64,000 nt of DNA from assembly GCF_035917995.1 (NCBI RefSeq), contig NZ_CP109131.1, positions 2,852,001 to 2,916,000 of the forward strand, in the 5' to 3' direction. The stretch comes from Streptosporangium sp. NBC_01755. Its GTDB lineage: Bacteria; Actinomycetota; Actinomycetes; Streptosporangiales; Streptosporangiaceae. Below the pieces are notes generated by a model that saw only the letters and a list, made by a program, of their open reading frames with translations, was not told where the DNA came from and ran no database searches. Shown here in pieces: positions 8,161 through 16,363 of the stretch. Numbering within the stretch: position 1 is the stretch's first letter; each line of letters begins with the position of its first letter. A program made the position numbers and the translations under genes.

Positions 8161-8429
8161 ACCACGTGCACGGGACGTCGGACCCGGAGGGCTTCGCCGC
8201 GATGGGGATCGTGGAGACCCTGGTGCACACCCACGATCTGACCGAGGGGCTGGGGCTCACCTGGACCCCGCCCGCCGACCTGTGCTCGCGGGTGCTCGTC
8301 CGGCTCTTCCCGGACGCCCCGCAGAGCACGGACCCCTGGCCGACTCTGCTGTGGGCCACCAGCCGCGCCGAACTTCCCGGGCGCCCGCGCCTCACCACCT
8401 GGCGCTGGTACGGCGCGCCCCGGTCATAG
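8161..8429 (+). pseudogene. C-terminal fragment of the maleylpyruvate-isomerase-like gene
   Basis: All 269 bases align without gaps to bases 4263-4531 of the intact gene, including the stop codon, with about 20 mismatches by hand count (roughly 93% identity). The N-terminal two thirds are missing. A longer frame opens upstream at 8070 but would fuse the fragment to unrelated sequence. Together with 3022-3114 it looks like the remains of one second copy, split by the intervening cargo. Confidence 0.8.
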
Positions 8430-8437
8430 CGGGCACA

Positions 8438-8620
8438 TCAGACGGAGAAGCCGCGGAGGTCGCATCCGTCCCGGTCCAGAGCCTCGGCGCAGCGGGCCGC
8501 CACCACCTTCCGTGCGTCCGAGGACTCATCGTCCAGTTCCAGGACCGGGATGTCGTAGGCATGCCCGCTCCGGCCCGCTCCGAGATCCGCCGTCTTGTCG
8601 AGCCCGGTCCAGCGGCGCAC
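8438..8620 (-). CDS. Small hypothetical ORF or gene remnant
   Basis: A 60-codon frame with acidic middle (LELDDESSDARK) and the ending DLRGFSV. The composition is protein-like, but I recognise no family and see no clear ribosome site. It may be the tail of a larger gene lost in the rearrangement that left the isomerase fragment next to it. Low confidence that it is expressed. Confidence 0.3.
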   Translation of the reverse strand: MRRWTGLDKTADLGAGRSGHAYDIPVLELDDESSDARKVVAARCAEALDRDGCDLRGFSV

Positions 8621-8644
8621 CCACCGTGGAATTGAAAACTATTC

Positions 8645-8674
8645 TTTACACGACCTTGACTGTGACTGTATGTT
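8645..8674 (+). promoter_or_regulatory. Candidate sigma70-type promoter for the DUF1036 unit
   Basis: TTTACA and TATGTT are separated by 18 bases in an AT-rich patch (8636-8680) about 45 bases before the first ATG of the two-gene unit. A GTAGGTGAG ribosome site follows. Inferred from consensus likeness only. Confidence 0.45.
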
Positions 8675-8720
8675 GTCGCTAGATCACCCTACGCACTCAA
8701 ACGAATGTAGGTGAGCAACC

Positions 8721-8930
8721 ATGCCGGACAACGGCACCGAACATCCCCCGGACCCCCGGGTGGCGTTCGCGGACGCCACGGCGGCCAGCACGGGAGAGTC
8801 GAACGAGCGGCCGGGAGCGGCCGACCGCGTCGCGGTCGTCGCGAAGAGCGACGACCACCTTCCCCCGGTGGCCGGCGAGGCGCTTGACGACAGGCCCCTC
8901 GCCCTGCGATTCACGGAAGCGGAGGAGTAG
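8721..8930 (+). CDS. Small acidic hypothetical protein
   Basis: 69 residues, strongly acidic (ends RFTEAEE), Pro- and Ala-rich, with no Cys and no membrane segment; probably disordered. The ATG follows GGTGAG. The stop is 2 bases before the next start, and the ribosome site of the next gene (GGAGGAG) lies inside its last codons, so the two are translated together. I do not recognise it. It could be a partner or a propeptide-like companion of the DUF1036 protein, but nothing proves either. Confidence 0.6.
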   Translation: MPDNGTEHPPDPRVAFADATAASTGESNERPGAADRVAVVAKSDDHLPPVAGEALDDRPLALRFTEAEE

Positions 8931-8932
8931 AC

Positions 8933-9277
8933 ATGCAGCTGCGTTTCCGTAACCGCTACACCTCCAAGGTGTGGGTCGCGATCATGTTCTACAGCCCCGA
9001 CGGCTGCCGCGACTACGGCCAGTGGGGCACCCGGGGCTGGTGGGCCATCGATCCGGGCGGTGAGGCGTTCGTCCTCAACACCAACAACCGCTACGCCGCC
9101 TACTACGCCGAGGCCGCCAACGGGGCCGTCTGGACCGGCCCCTACGGCCCGATGTACGTCTATCAGAACGCCTTCGACTCCTGCATCAACATCGGCAGCA
9201 CCGCTGCCAGGCGCGTCGGCACCCGTCTGATCGACATGAACGGCTACTCCACGTACTACGTCAACCTCGTCGCCTGA
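8933..9277 (+). CDS. DUF1036-like protein
   Basis: 114 residues resembling DUF1036: RFRNRYTSKVWVAIMFYSPDGC at the start, then RGWWAIDPGGEAFVLNT and a YYAEAANGAVWTGPY block, the aromatic pattern of this family. Two Cys (about residues 23 and 84) could pair. There is no signal peptide or membrane helix, although many relatives are secreted or phage/island-borne. It is the second gene of a two-gene unit. Function unknown. The family link is from pattern recall, not a search. Confidence 0.65.
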   Translation: MQLRFRNRYTSKVWVAIMFYSPDGCRDYGQWGTRGWWAIDPGGEAFVLNTNNRYAAYYAEAANGAVWTGPYGPMYVYQNAFDSCINIGSTAARRVGTRLIDMNGYSTYYVNLVA

Positions 9278-9342
9278 TCCGTCCCCTCACCTGACGTCCC
9301 GACCGGCACCGACCGGTCCGGCCTCGCGGTGAGGACCCAACT

Positions 9343-9410
9343 GAGCGCCTCCTGCGTGACGGACACCGATCCCCTTCTCCGGGTCCGTCCCCTTCTACCG
9401 GGAGGCGCTC
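9343..9410 (+). terminator. Nested hairpin, probable terminator of the DUF1036 unit
   Basis: The outer stem GAGCGCCTCC/GGAGGCGCTC is 10 perfect base pairs (9343-9352 with 9401-9410). Inside it a second 7-bp stem, GACGGAC/GTCCGTC, pairs 9358-9364 with 9383-9389. It starts 65 bases after the DUF1036 stop. Termination is the simplest reading; a structured RNA is an alternative. Confidence 0.45.
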
Positions 9411-9792
9411 GCCCCCAGAACATCCACCGGGAAACGCACGCCGCCGGACCGCTCCCTGCCCCCACGCATCGAGACCCATGCCGGGCAGGCGAAGGGTGTC
9501 GCCCCCTCCGGCCTCGGACGAGAGCCGTTTCCTCCCCACCGTGAACGACGGGGCCTCCACGCTGCGACGGTGCCGGGTGTGCTCATCGGCTGCCCGATCC
9601 AGCACCGGCTGGATCATCCCCCCGCGATCGAGTCACGCATGACGGGCCTGTTCCAGAGCCGCACAGGCGGCGCAGTGGCCGGGTGCGATGCCTGACGACC
9701 GGCGATCGGCGGAGTGCGGAAGCAGTAACGCACGGGGCGCCCTGACCGTTCCACAGGCGTAACACCTCGCTCCTACGTTCGGTCTCACGCCT

Positions 9793-9815
9793 TTGGATCC
9801 AAGTTCGGATCCAGG
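9793..9815 (+). promoter_or_regulatory. Candidate GntR operator before the catabolic operon
   Basis: TTGGATCCAA, a perfect 10-bp palindrome, is followed four bases on by a second GGATCC core (CGGATCCAGG). Regulators of the FCD-type GntR class bind short palindromes of this size. The operon contains such a regulator. The site lies 17-39 bases before the first start codon, where binding would block transcription or translation. Role inferred. Confidence 0.45.
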
Positions 9816-9831
9816 AGATCGAGGAGCACGC

Positions 9832-10626
9832 ATGGACGCATCGACAGCGCCCGGCATCCACATCGAGAAACTCACCAAATCCTTCACAACGCGCCCCCGG
9901 GAGGTGGTGGCGCTCGACGGGGTCGACATCCGCTCCGGAGAGGGGGAGTTCGTCTCCCTGCTGGGGCCGTCCGGGTGCGGGAAGAGCACGATCCTGCGGA
10001 TTCTGGCGGGGCTGGAGGAGCCGACCTCCGGTGGGGTGCTGGTGCACGGTGAGACCCCGGCCGAGATGCGCGGTCGCCACCACCTGGGCATCGCCTTCCA
10101 GGACAGCGCGCTGCTGCCATGGCGGTCGGTGCGGACGAACATCCGCCTGCCGCTGGAGATCGGCAGAGGCACGGCGGAGGAGGGTTTCGTTCAGGAGCTC
10201 ATCGACCTGGTCGGTCTGTCGGGATTCGAGAACGCCCGGCCCCACCAGCTCTCCGGCGGCATGCGCCAGCGGGTGGCGATCGCCCGCGCCCTGGTCGTCA
10301 AGCCGCGGGTGCTGCTGCTGGACGAACCGTTCGGCGCGCTGGACGACATGACCAGGCAGAACCTGAACGGCGAGCTGCTGCGCATCTGGACGGAGCGGCC
10401 GGCGACGACGCTCATGGTGACGCACAGCATCGCCGAGGCGGTGTTCCTCTCGGACAGGGTCGTGGTGATGAGCGCCAGGCCGGGCCGGGTCAGGGAGGTC
10501 GTGCCCATCGATCTGCCCAGGCCACGCCCGCCGGAGCTGTCGCGCACGCCGGAGTTCCACGCCTACGTGGACCACCTGTCGGCGATCCTGTTCGGCCAGG
10601 CGGTCTACGCGGGAGACCCGGGATGA
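9832..10626 (+). CDS. ABC transporter ATP-binding protein, SsuB/TauB type
   Basis: 264 residues. Walker [10 protein letters not shown] (about 46-54), the Q-loop in [12 protein letters not shown], signature LSGGMRQR, Walker B and D-loop [12 protein letters not shown], and the switch His in MVTHSIAEA are all present. This is the nitrate/sulfonate/taurine/pyrimidine-precursor importer class. The ATG was chosen because GAGGAG precedes it and the protein then has normal length. It overlaps the first permease start by 4 bp. It energises uptake of the operon's substrate at the inner face of the membrane. Confidence 0.93.
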   Translation: MDASTAPGIHIEKLTKSFTTRPREVVALDGVDIRSGEGEFVSLLGPSGCGKSTILRILAGLEEPTSGGVLVHGETPAEMRGRHHLGIAFQDSALLPWRSVRTNIRLPLEIGRGTAEEGFVQELIDLVGLSGFENARPHQLSGGMRQRVAIARALVVKPRVLLLDEPFGALDDMTRQNLNGELLRIWTERPATTLMVTHSIAEAVFLSDRVVVMSARPGRVREVVPIDLPRPRPPELSRTPEFHAYVDHLSAILFGQAVYAGDPG

Positions 10627-11357
10627 TCGTGCGTTTCACCGGGGCCGCGATCATCGTGGTCGCCTGGCAGGTGCTGGGCGGGCTAGGGCTGCTCGGCCCG
10701 GGAATCGCGCCGCCCACCGAGATCGTCGCCGGGGTGATCGCCGACGGCGTCGCCTTCTACACCTTGCACGTGCCGGCCACGCTCGGCTCGGCCCTGCTCG
10801 GCTACCTGTGGGGCAACCTGGCCGCCATCGGATGCGCCGCCCTGGTGATCGTGCTGCCCTGGCTGGAGAAGCTCATCCTGCAGATCGGGATCGCCTCCGC
10901 CTGCATCCCGCTGGTGGCGATCGCGCCGATCCTGGCCGCGGTCTTCAACGGCCCGACGGCGTGCGTGGTCATGGCGGGGGTGTCGGTCTTCTTCACCACC
11001 TTGGTCAGTACGGTGAACGGGCTGCGCCTGTCCGACCGAACCAGCGAAGACCTGGTGCGCGCCTACGGCGGCGGGCGGTTCGCCGTACTGCGCAAGGTGC
11101 AGTTGCTGTCGGCGCTGCCGAGTGTGCTCACCGCGTTGAAGATCGCGGTGCCGGCCGCCGTGCTCGGCACGATCATCGGCGAGTTCATGGGCCAGGAACG
11201 CGGTCTGGGCGCCGCCCTGATGGTCGCCCAGCAGGCCGCGGACGTCGTCCGCACCTGGGGGATCACGCTGGTCTCGAGCCTGCTGACCATCATGGCCTTC
11301 CTCGCCCTCGCCGCCGTCGAGCGCCTGGCCACCCCGTGGACGGAGGCGTCCCGATGA
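10623..11357 (+). CDS. ABC transporter permease (first)
   Basis: 244 residues, about six membrane helices, of the SsuC/BinT-type permease family. The EAA-like coupling loop is seen around [26 protein letters not shown], followed by [12 protein letters not shown]. The ATG at 10623 overlaps the ATPase stop (ATGA). A much longer frame upstream is only open reading through the ATPase gene. It pairs with the second permease to form a heterodimeric channel. Confidence 0.9.
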   Translation: MIVRFTGAAIIVVAWQVLGGLGLLGPGIAPPTEIVAGVIADGVAFYTLHVPATLGSALLGYLWGNLAAIGCAALVIVLPWLEKLILQIGIASACIPLVAIAPILAAVFNGPTACVVMAGVSVFFTTLVSTVNGLRLSDRTSEDLVRAYGGGRFAVLRKVQLLSALPSVLTALKIAVPAAVLGTIIGEFMGQERGLGAALMVAQQAADVVRTWGITLVSSLLTIMAFLALAAVERLATPWTEASR

Positions 11358-12130
11358 GCCCTGTGGTGAAGAGAGCGGCGGGTGGGCTGCTCGTCCTGGC
11401 AGGCACCGTCATCGCAGTCGTCGTGGTGTGGACCGCGTTCCTCGCCGTGGTGGACGTCAGCCCGTTCGTGGCCAAGACGCCGCTGGACGTGTGGACGTAT
11501 CTGACGAGCCCGGCCAACCGGGCTGCGATGTGGCCGCTGCTCGGGCGCACGCTGGCAGACGCCGCCTTGGGGTTCGCCGCCGGGCTCGGCCTGTCCACGG
11601 CGATCGCGTTGCTGTTCTACTTCTCCGGCGTCGCAGAGAGGATGTTCCTGCCGGCCCTGGCCTCAATGCGGGCCATTCCGATGGTGACGGTCGCCCCGAT
11701 CATTGTGCTGGTCTTCGGGCGGGAGGAAGCAGGCACCGCGGTCATCGGCGCCGCGATCGTCCTCGTCCCCGCGCTGCTGACCATGCTGCACGGTATCCGT
11801 TCCGCACCGGTGGCCGGACTCGACCTGTGCCGCGCGTACGGCGGCACGGCCTGGACCGCGTTCACCAAGGTCGCACTGCCGCACGCCGTGCCAACCTGGT
11901 TCACCGCCGCGCGCATCTCCGTCACCACCGCGATCGTCGGCGCGCTGCTCGCCCAGTGGCTGGCCTCAGGCGCCGGGCTGGGCGGGCAGATGATGCGCGA
12001 CGCCAACGAGTTCCAGTTCGACCGCCTGTGGGCGTCCGTCGTCGTGCTCACCGTGGTCTGCATCGCCGTCTACCAACTGCTCGCCCTTGTCGAGACCCTG
12101 GTCCAATCCCGTCTTAGGAGTTCGTCATGA
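11354..12130 (+). CDS. ABC transporter permease (second)
   Basis: 258 residues with about six membrane helices and the coupling loop LDLCRAYGGTAWTAFTKVALPHAVP, closely parallel to the first permease. It starts at an ATGA overlap with the first permease and ends by overlapping the ATG of the binding protein. Two distinct permeases with one ATPase point to a heteromeric importer. Confidence 0.9.
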   Translation: MSPVVKRAAGGLLVLAGTVIAVVVVWTAFLAVVDVSPFVAKTPLDVWTYLTSPANRAAMWPLLGRTLADAALGFAAGLGLSTAIALLFYFSGVAERMFLPALASMRAIPMVTVAPIIVLVFGREEAGTAVIGAAIVLVPALLTMLHGIRSAPVAGLDLCRAYGGTAWTAFTKVALPHAVPTWFTAARISVTTAIVGALLAQWLASGAGLGGQMMRDANEFQFDRLWASVVVLTVVCIAVYQLLALVETLVQSRLRSSS

Positions 12131-13164
12131 CCCTTGCCCGGCGCCGGTTCCTCATGGCCACCGCCGCGTCCCCACTACTGCTGGCGGGCTGCGGAAGCGG
12201 GCGGGAGCCCGCCGCCGGCGCGGCCAGGTACGGGATCGCGACCCAGCGGCTCGCCTGGATCAAGAACACCCAGTTCGCCGGCAGCTACGTGGCCGACAAG
12301 AAGGGTTACTACCGGGCGGAGGGGTTCGGCGGCAGCGAACTGGTCGCGGGCGGGCCCACGGCGCCGCCGATCGAGTCCGACGTGCTCAGCCGTACCTTCG
12401 CCGGGGTCTCTCAGGTGCCGATCGTCGGCGCGGCGGTCGCCAAGGGCGCGCCCTTGAAGATCATCGGTGCGGTCTACACCCGCTACGCCGGTTGCGTGAT
12501 GTCGATGACCGACAACCCGATCAAGACCCCAGAGGACCTGTACGGCAAGACCATCGGCTGCGCCTCCTCCAGCGAGCCGGTGTGGCGGACGTTCCTGGCG
12601 GCGCGGGGGCTCGACCAGTCCCGCATCAAGACCGTGCCGGTCCAGGGCAACCCCATCGGCATAACGAAGGGGGAGATCGATGGGTACCTCGGGTTCATCA
12701 ACAGCCAGGTCATCGACCTGAGACACCTGGGGCACGACATCACCACGATGCTCCTGGCCGACGTGGGCTTCCCACTGGTGGGCCAGACGTACGTCACCAC
12801 GCAGGAGAACCTCGACAGCAACAGGGACAAGGTCAAGGCGTTCCTGCGCGCCGAGATCAAGGGCTGGCGTGAGGTGCTCGCCGATCCGCAGTACGCGACC
12901 GACCTGACCGTCAACGAGTACGGCAAGGACCTCAAACTCAACCCCGCGGCCACCCTGGACTGCTGCAAGGCGGGCAACGACCTCATCCGCAGCGGGGAGC
13001 CCGCCCAGCAGCTCATCTCGCTCACCGACGAGCAGGCGGAGAGCAACGTCGAAGCGATCAACGCCGGTGGCTTGAAGCTCACCGTGGACCGGCTGTTCGA
13101 CCTCGGCCCTATCCGCGAGATCTACCAAGCCGACCCCGCCCTGGCCGCGACCGTCAAGAACTGA
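12127..13164 (+). CDS. NMT1/THI5-like substrate-binding lipoprotein
   Basis: 345 residues. The N-terminus has a twin-arginine motif (ARRRFLM) and a lipobox LLAGC, so the mature protein is a lipid-anchored receptor outside the membrane. RLAWIKNTQFAGSYVADKKGYY is the start of the NMT1/THI5 fold, used for thiamine pyrimidine, riboflavin and related ring compounds as well as taurine-like solutes. It belongs to the importer encoded just upstream (4-bp overlap). The fold and the downstream enzymes suggest a nitrogen heterocycle as ligand; that is inference. Confidence 0.9.
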   Translation: MTLARRRFLMATAASPLLLAGCGSGREPAAGAARYGIATQRLAWIKNTQFAGSYVADKKGYYRAEGFGGSELVAGGPTAPPIESDVLSRTFAGVSQVPIVGAAVAKGAPLKIIGAVYTRYAGCVMSMTDNPIKTPEDLYGKTIGCASSSEPVWRTFLAARGLDQSRIKTVPVQGNPIGITKGEIDGYLGFINSQVIDLRHLGHDITTMLLADVGFPLVGQTYVTTQENLDSNRDKVKAFLRAEIKGWREVLADPQYATDLTVNEYGKDLKLNPAATLDCCKAGNDLIRSGEPAQQLISLTDEQAESNVEAINAGGLKLTVDRLFDLGPIREIYQADPALAATVKN

Positions 13165-13178
13165 GAGGCAAGCAGAAC

Positions 13179-14513
13179 ATGGATTTCGTCATCACCGGCG
13201 GGACCGTCGTCTCCCACGACGGCCGCCACCACCACGACGTCGCGGTCGCAGGTGGACAGATCGTCGCGGTCGGCGAGCGGCTGGCGGCTTCCGGCGTGCC
13301 CGCCGTCGACGCCACCGGCCTGCTGGTCCTGCCTGGCCTGGTGGACGTGCACGTCCACTTCCGCGAGCCGGGCATGACCGAGAAGGAGGACTTCGCCAGC
13401 GGCACCAGGGCCGCCGCCGCGGGCGGCGTCACCACTGTCGTGGACATGCCCAACACCGTGCCGCCCGTGGCGACCGCGGCCGGCTTCCAGGAGAAGCTGG
13501 ACCTGGTCTCCGGCAAGGCATACGTGGACTTCGGCCTGTACGGCATGCTCGGCCAGGACAACGCGGCGGAGATGACCAAGATGGCCGAGCTCGGCGCCAT
13601 GGGCTTCAAGCTGTTCATGGGCCAGACCACCGGCGACAACCGCTGCCCCGACGACGCCTCCATCTTCAAAGGGCTCGAGGCCGCCGCGGCGGCGGGCCTG
13701 GTGGTGGGCGCGCACGCCGAGAACGACCACCTGCTGCGCCTGTTCATCGAGCGGCTGAAGGCCGCCGGCCGTACCGACCCACGCGCCCATCTGGAGAGCC
13801 GGCCGGAGTTCGTCGAGGTCGAGGCGGTCACCCGGTTCGTCACGCTGGCGAGCGCGGCCGGCGCCAAGGCGCACATCCACCACCTGTCGACCGGGGCGGG
13901 CCTGCAGCGGGTCCGCGACCTGCGCGCCCAGGGGCACCGGGTCAGCGTCGAAGTGCTGGTCGCCCACCTGCATTTCGACGATTCGGCCTATGACACGCAT
14001 CGCAACCTCATCAAGCTCAACCCGCCGATCCGGCCGGCCGCGGACATGGCCGCGCTGTGGGACGGGGTGGCCAAGGGAGACGTGGACGTCATCGCCACCG
14101 ACCACGCCCCTCACACCGCCGCCGAGCAGGCGGAGCCGGACGTGTGGAAGGCGCACGGAGGATTCGTCGGAGTGGAGACCATGCTGCCGCTGCTGCTGAC
14201 CGCCGCCGCCGAGGGCAGGATGAGCGTCGAGGACGTCGTCCGGGTCACCTCCTACGCACCGGCCCGGCGCTGGTCGATGCCGGGGAAGGGCAAGGTGGCC
14301 CCCGGATACGACGCCGACCTGGTGCTGGTCGACCCCCACGCGGAAACCGTGATCACGGGTGCTGAGCTGAAGTCCGCGCACGGAGTCACGCCGTACGAAG
14401 GCAGGAAGGTCACCGGTGCCGTCGTCGGCACGTATGTGCGCGGCCACCGTGTCTTCGACCGCGGCGAGATCGTCGGCGGCCCGGTGGGACGGCAGGTGCG
14501 GCCCCGTGCGTGA
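13179..14513 (+). CDS. Cyclic amidohydrolase (dihydroorotase/allantoinase/hydantoinase class)
   Basis: 444 residues of the metal-dependent amidohydrolase superfamily. Metal ligands are in VDVHVHFREPG (about 56-66), the likely carbamylated Lys in GFKLFMG, His in VVGAHAEND and AHIHHLST, and the catalytic Asp in ATDHAPH. The class opens cyclic amides or ureides at a binuclear metal site. It is probably not the pyrimidine-pathway PyrC, because it sits in a catabolic operon with its own importer. It follows the binding protein by 14 bases and overlaps the next gene. Substrate unknown. Confidence 0.9.
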   Translation: MDFVITGGTVVSHDGRHHHDVAVAGGQIVAVGERLAASGVPAVDATGLLVLPGLVDVHVHFREPGMTEKEDFASGTRAAAAGGVTTVVDMPNTVPPVATAAGFQEKLDLVSGKAYVDFGLYGMLGQDNAAEMTKMAELGAMGFKLFMGQTTGDNRCPDDASIFKGLEAAAAAGLVVGAHAENDHLLRLFIERLKAAGRTDPRAHLESRPEFVEVEAVTRFVTLASAAGAKAHIHHLSTGAGLQRVRDLRAQGHRVSVEVLVAHLHFDDSAYDTHRNLIKLNPPIRPAADMAALWDGVAKGDVDVIATDHAPHTAAEQAEPDVWKAHGGFVGVETMLPLLLTAAAEGRMSVEDVVRVTSYAPARRWSMPGKGKVAPGYDADLVLVDPHAETVITGAELKSAHGVTPYEGRKVTGAVVGTYVRGHRVFDRGEIVGGPVGRQVRPRA

Positions 14514-15345
14514 CAACCTGAGCCGCGCCGTCGACCGCTGTCTCACGGAGTCCGGCCTGACCCACGGCGCCCCCGGCCCGCTGGCCGCCTCGCTCGCCGG
14601 CATCGGCACGACCGCCCCACACGCCGTGTCCGGCGGCCTGCTGCACGACGCCATGGAGCGGCTGGAGATCAAGGTCACCTCCGCCCTGGCGTACCCCTCG
14701 CCGGACGACCTGGTCGCCGCCGGCGACTGGGACCTCGCCCTCGTGCTGAGCCCCTGGAAGAAGGCGGTGTCCGAGCTGGTCACCGAGATCACCCCCACCG
14801 CATCGGCCACCGGTGTCATCGACACGATCGTCAGGAACGGCGGCTACCTGACCGGCGTCAACACCAACGGCTGGGCCGCCTGGGCCGCGATGGACACCCT
14901 GCTCGCCGGTCACGACCCGGCCGGCGTGCTGGTGCTCGGCTCGGGCGGCTCGGCGGGATCCGTCGCGCACGCCGTACGGCGGGCTTGGCCGCGGGCGCGA
15001 CTGGTGGGCAGCGCGCGCGACGCCGCCGCCCTGGCGGCCTGGGCGGAGAGGTACGGGGCCGAGGCCGTCGCCCCCGCGGACCTGGACCGGCCGGCCGACC
15101 TGATCGTCAACACCACGACCTGGGGAGAGACCGAGGACTCCGAGCGGACCCCGTTCGCCTTCCCGTTCGAGGCGATCGCCGCGCCGGGCGGGCGCCTGTT
15201 CGACCTGAACAACCGCACCTCCGCACTTCAGGGCATGGCCCTGCGCGCCGGGATGAGTGTCATGTCCGGCACGTACATGCAGCGGGTGACCAACGCCTGC
15301 CGCGCGGCCCTGGTCAAAGCACGGGCGGAGGCACAGGCACGGTGA
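14506..15345 (+). CDS. AroE-like dehydrogenase with altered active site
   Basis: 279 residues from a GTG that overlaps the amidohydrolase end by 8 bases. The fold follows shikimate dehydrogenase: a substrate domain with LSPWKKAV (matching the PHK block of AroE), then GVNTNGW, then the NAD(P) loop VLGSGGSAGSVA and the IVNTTTWGE motif. In AroE the NTDG aspartate is the catalytic partner of Lys; here it is Asn. The Lys is kept. The enzyme therefore probably acts on something other than shikimate. It may reduce or oxidise a ring-opened intermediate. The next gene overlaps its stop (GTGA). Confidence 0.8.
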   Translation: MRDNLSRAVDRCLTESGLTHGAPGPLAASLAGIGTTAPHAVSGGLLHDAMERLEIKVTSALAYPSPDDLVAAGDWDLALVLSPWKKAVSELVTEITPTASATGVIDTIVRNGGYLTGVNTNGWAAWAAMDTLLAGHDPAGVLVLGSGGSAGSVAHAVRRAWPRARLVGSARDAAALAAWAERYGAEAVAPADLDRPADLIVNTTTWGETEDSERTPFAFPFEAIAAPGGRLFDLNNRTSALQGMALRAGMSVMSGTYMQRVTNACRAALVKARAEAQAR

Positions 15346-15956
15346 CCGCACGCGAACGGGTCTACCGCTACCTGCGCCAGCGCATCACCACCGGTGAGTA
15401 CACCGGCGGCACCCGCCTGGTCGAGGAACAGATCGCCGAGGAACTGGGTGTCAGCCGCACCCCCATCCGCGAGGCGTTGCAGCGGCTCGCCAGCGACGGT
15501 CTCGTCCAGCGGGTGCGCCGCGGCCACCTCACCGTGGTCGAGTTGGACGCCGCGGCCAGAGGAGAGATGCACCTGCTGCGCGTGGCGTTCGACCAGGTGG
15601 CCGCCGGCCTCCTGGCGGAGAAGGCGGACCTGGTGGACTGGGCGCCGCTGTACGCCCTGCTCGATCCGCTGGGGCAGGCGCTGGAGGAGCACGGCATCGC
15701 CGGCCCGCAATTCTCCATGGCCCATCTCGACCTGCACATGGCGATCAACCGGGCGGCCTTCTCCACGATCACCTCGGGCTTCCTGGAACGTCAGGCGTTC
15801 CTGTACCCCTCCGACGACTACGTCCAGCAGTCGGGGCACGAGCCGGTGTCCCAGCACCGGGCCCTGCTCGACGACCTGTCCAGCGGCAACGCCGAACGCG
15901 CCGTCACCGCCGTACGCGTACACGCGCTGCGCGGGCACGGCAACTCCACGCTATAG
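15342..15956 (+). CDS. GntR-family regulator, FCD type
   Basis: 204 residues. A winged HTH occupies about 1-70 (ERVYRYLRQRITTGEYTGG, then EELGVSRTPIREALQRLASDGLVQ), followed by an all-helical FCD ligand domain with acidic and His residues (MAHLDLHMAINRA, SQHRALLDDL). The GTG overlaps the preceding stop, which gives a normal GntR start. It is embedded in the operon, so it probably senses the pathway substrate or an intermediate and controls the promoter near 9793. Ligand unknown. Confidence 0.9.
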   Translation: MTARERVYRYLRQRITTGEYTGGTRLVEEQIAEELGVSRTPIREALQRLASDGLVQRVRRGHLTVVELDAAARGEMHLLRVAFDQVAAGLLAEKADLVDWAPLYALLDPLGQALEEHGIAGPQFSMAHLDLHMAINRAAFSTITSGFLERQAFLYPSDDYVQQSGHEPVSQHRALLDDLSSGNAERAVTAVRVHALRGHGNSTL

Positions 15957-15967
15957 GAGCGTCCTTC

Positions 15968-16363
15968 ATGGACCATCACGTCACCATGTTCGTCAACGGC
16001 CAGGCGATGAGCGGCGGAGAGCTGAACGACGCCCTGGCCATGGCCCGCTTCAGCGGGAAGGTGCGCACTGCACCTCGCTACCGGTTCTTCTCCTTCCACG
16101 ACACCTTCCCCGGCCTGCTGCCGGCCGGCCCCGGCGGCTGGGGGGTGCCCGGGGAGATCTACGAGATCTCCTACGCCGACCTGCGCGAACGGCTCCTGCC
16201 GAGGGAACCCGCCGAGCTGGAGCTCACCGTCATCGAACTGGAGGACGGCCGGAGCTCGCTCAGCATGGTCTGCCGGTCGGACCCGGCGGGCCTACCAGGC
16301 GTCACCGAGATCACCGAGCCGGGCGGCTGGCGGGAGTACCTGGCCAAGCGGGCCGAGCGATGA
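15968..16363 (+). CDS. Stand-alone allophanate-hydrolase C-terminal (AH_C) domain
   Basis: 131 residues matching the C-terminal domain of allophanate hydrolases such as AtzF: FVNGQAMSGGELNDAL, then RTAPRYRFFSF, PGEIYEISYADL and TVIELEDGR. This is a gamma-glutamylcyclotransferase-like fold. In allophanate hydrolase it acts after the amidase-signature domain, on the decarboxylated product. Here there is no fused amidase domain, and the next gene is an unrelated amidase, so this protein may do the small-amide step by itself or assist it. GGAG precedes the ATG; the next gene starts at ATGA. Confidence 0.78.
   Translation: MDHHVTMFVNGQAMSGGELNDALAMARFSGKVRTAPRYRFFSFHDTFPGLLPAGPGGWGVPGEIYEISYADLRERLLPREPAELELTVIELEDGRSSLSMVCRSDPAGLPGVTEITEPGGWREYLAKRAER

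Larger units (their letters stand above)
9278..9831. other. 554-bp gap between the island and the catabolic operon
   Basis: No convincing gene on either strand; minus-strand frames here lack plausible protein composition or starts. It holds a nested hairpin (9343-9410) and, at the right end, palindromic GGATCC motifs (9793-9815) before the ABC gene. The rest shows nothing I can name. Confidence 0.5.

Noticed and set aside
9583..10575. 330-codon minus-strand frame opposite the ABC ATPase
   Set aside because: The plus-strand ATPase has complete Walker, signature and switch motifs; the antisense frame has none.
13122..14825. 567-codon minus-strand frame across the amidohydrolase gene
   Set aside because: Composition rich in Arg, Gly and Val with no domain pattern; the plus-strand amidohydrolase has all its motifs.
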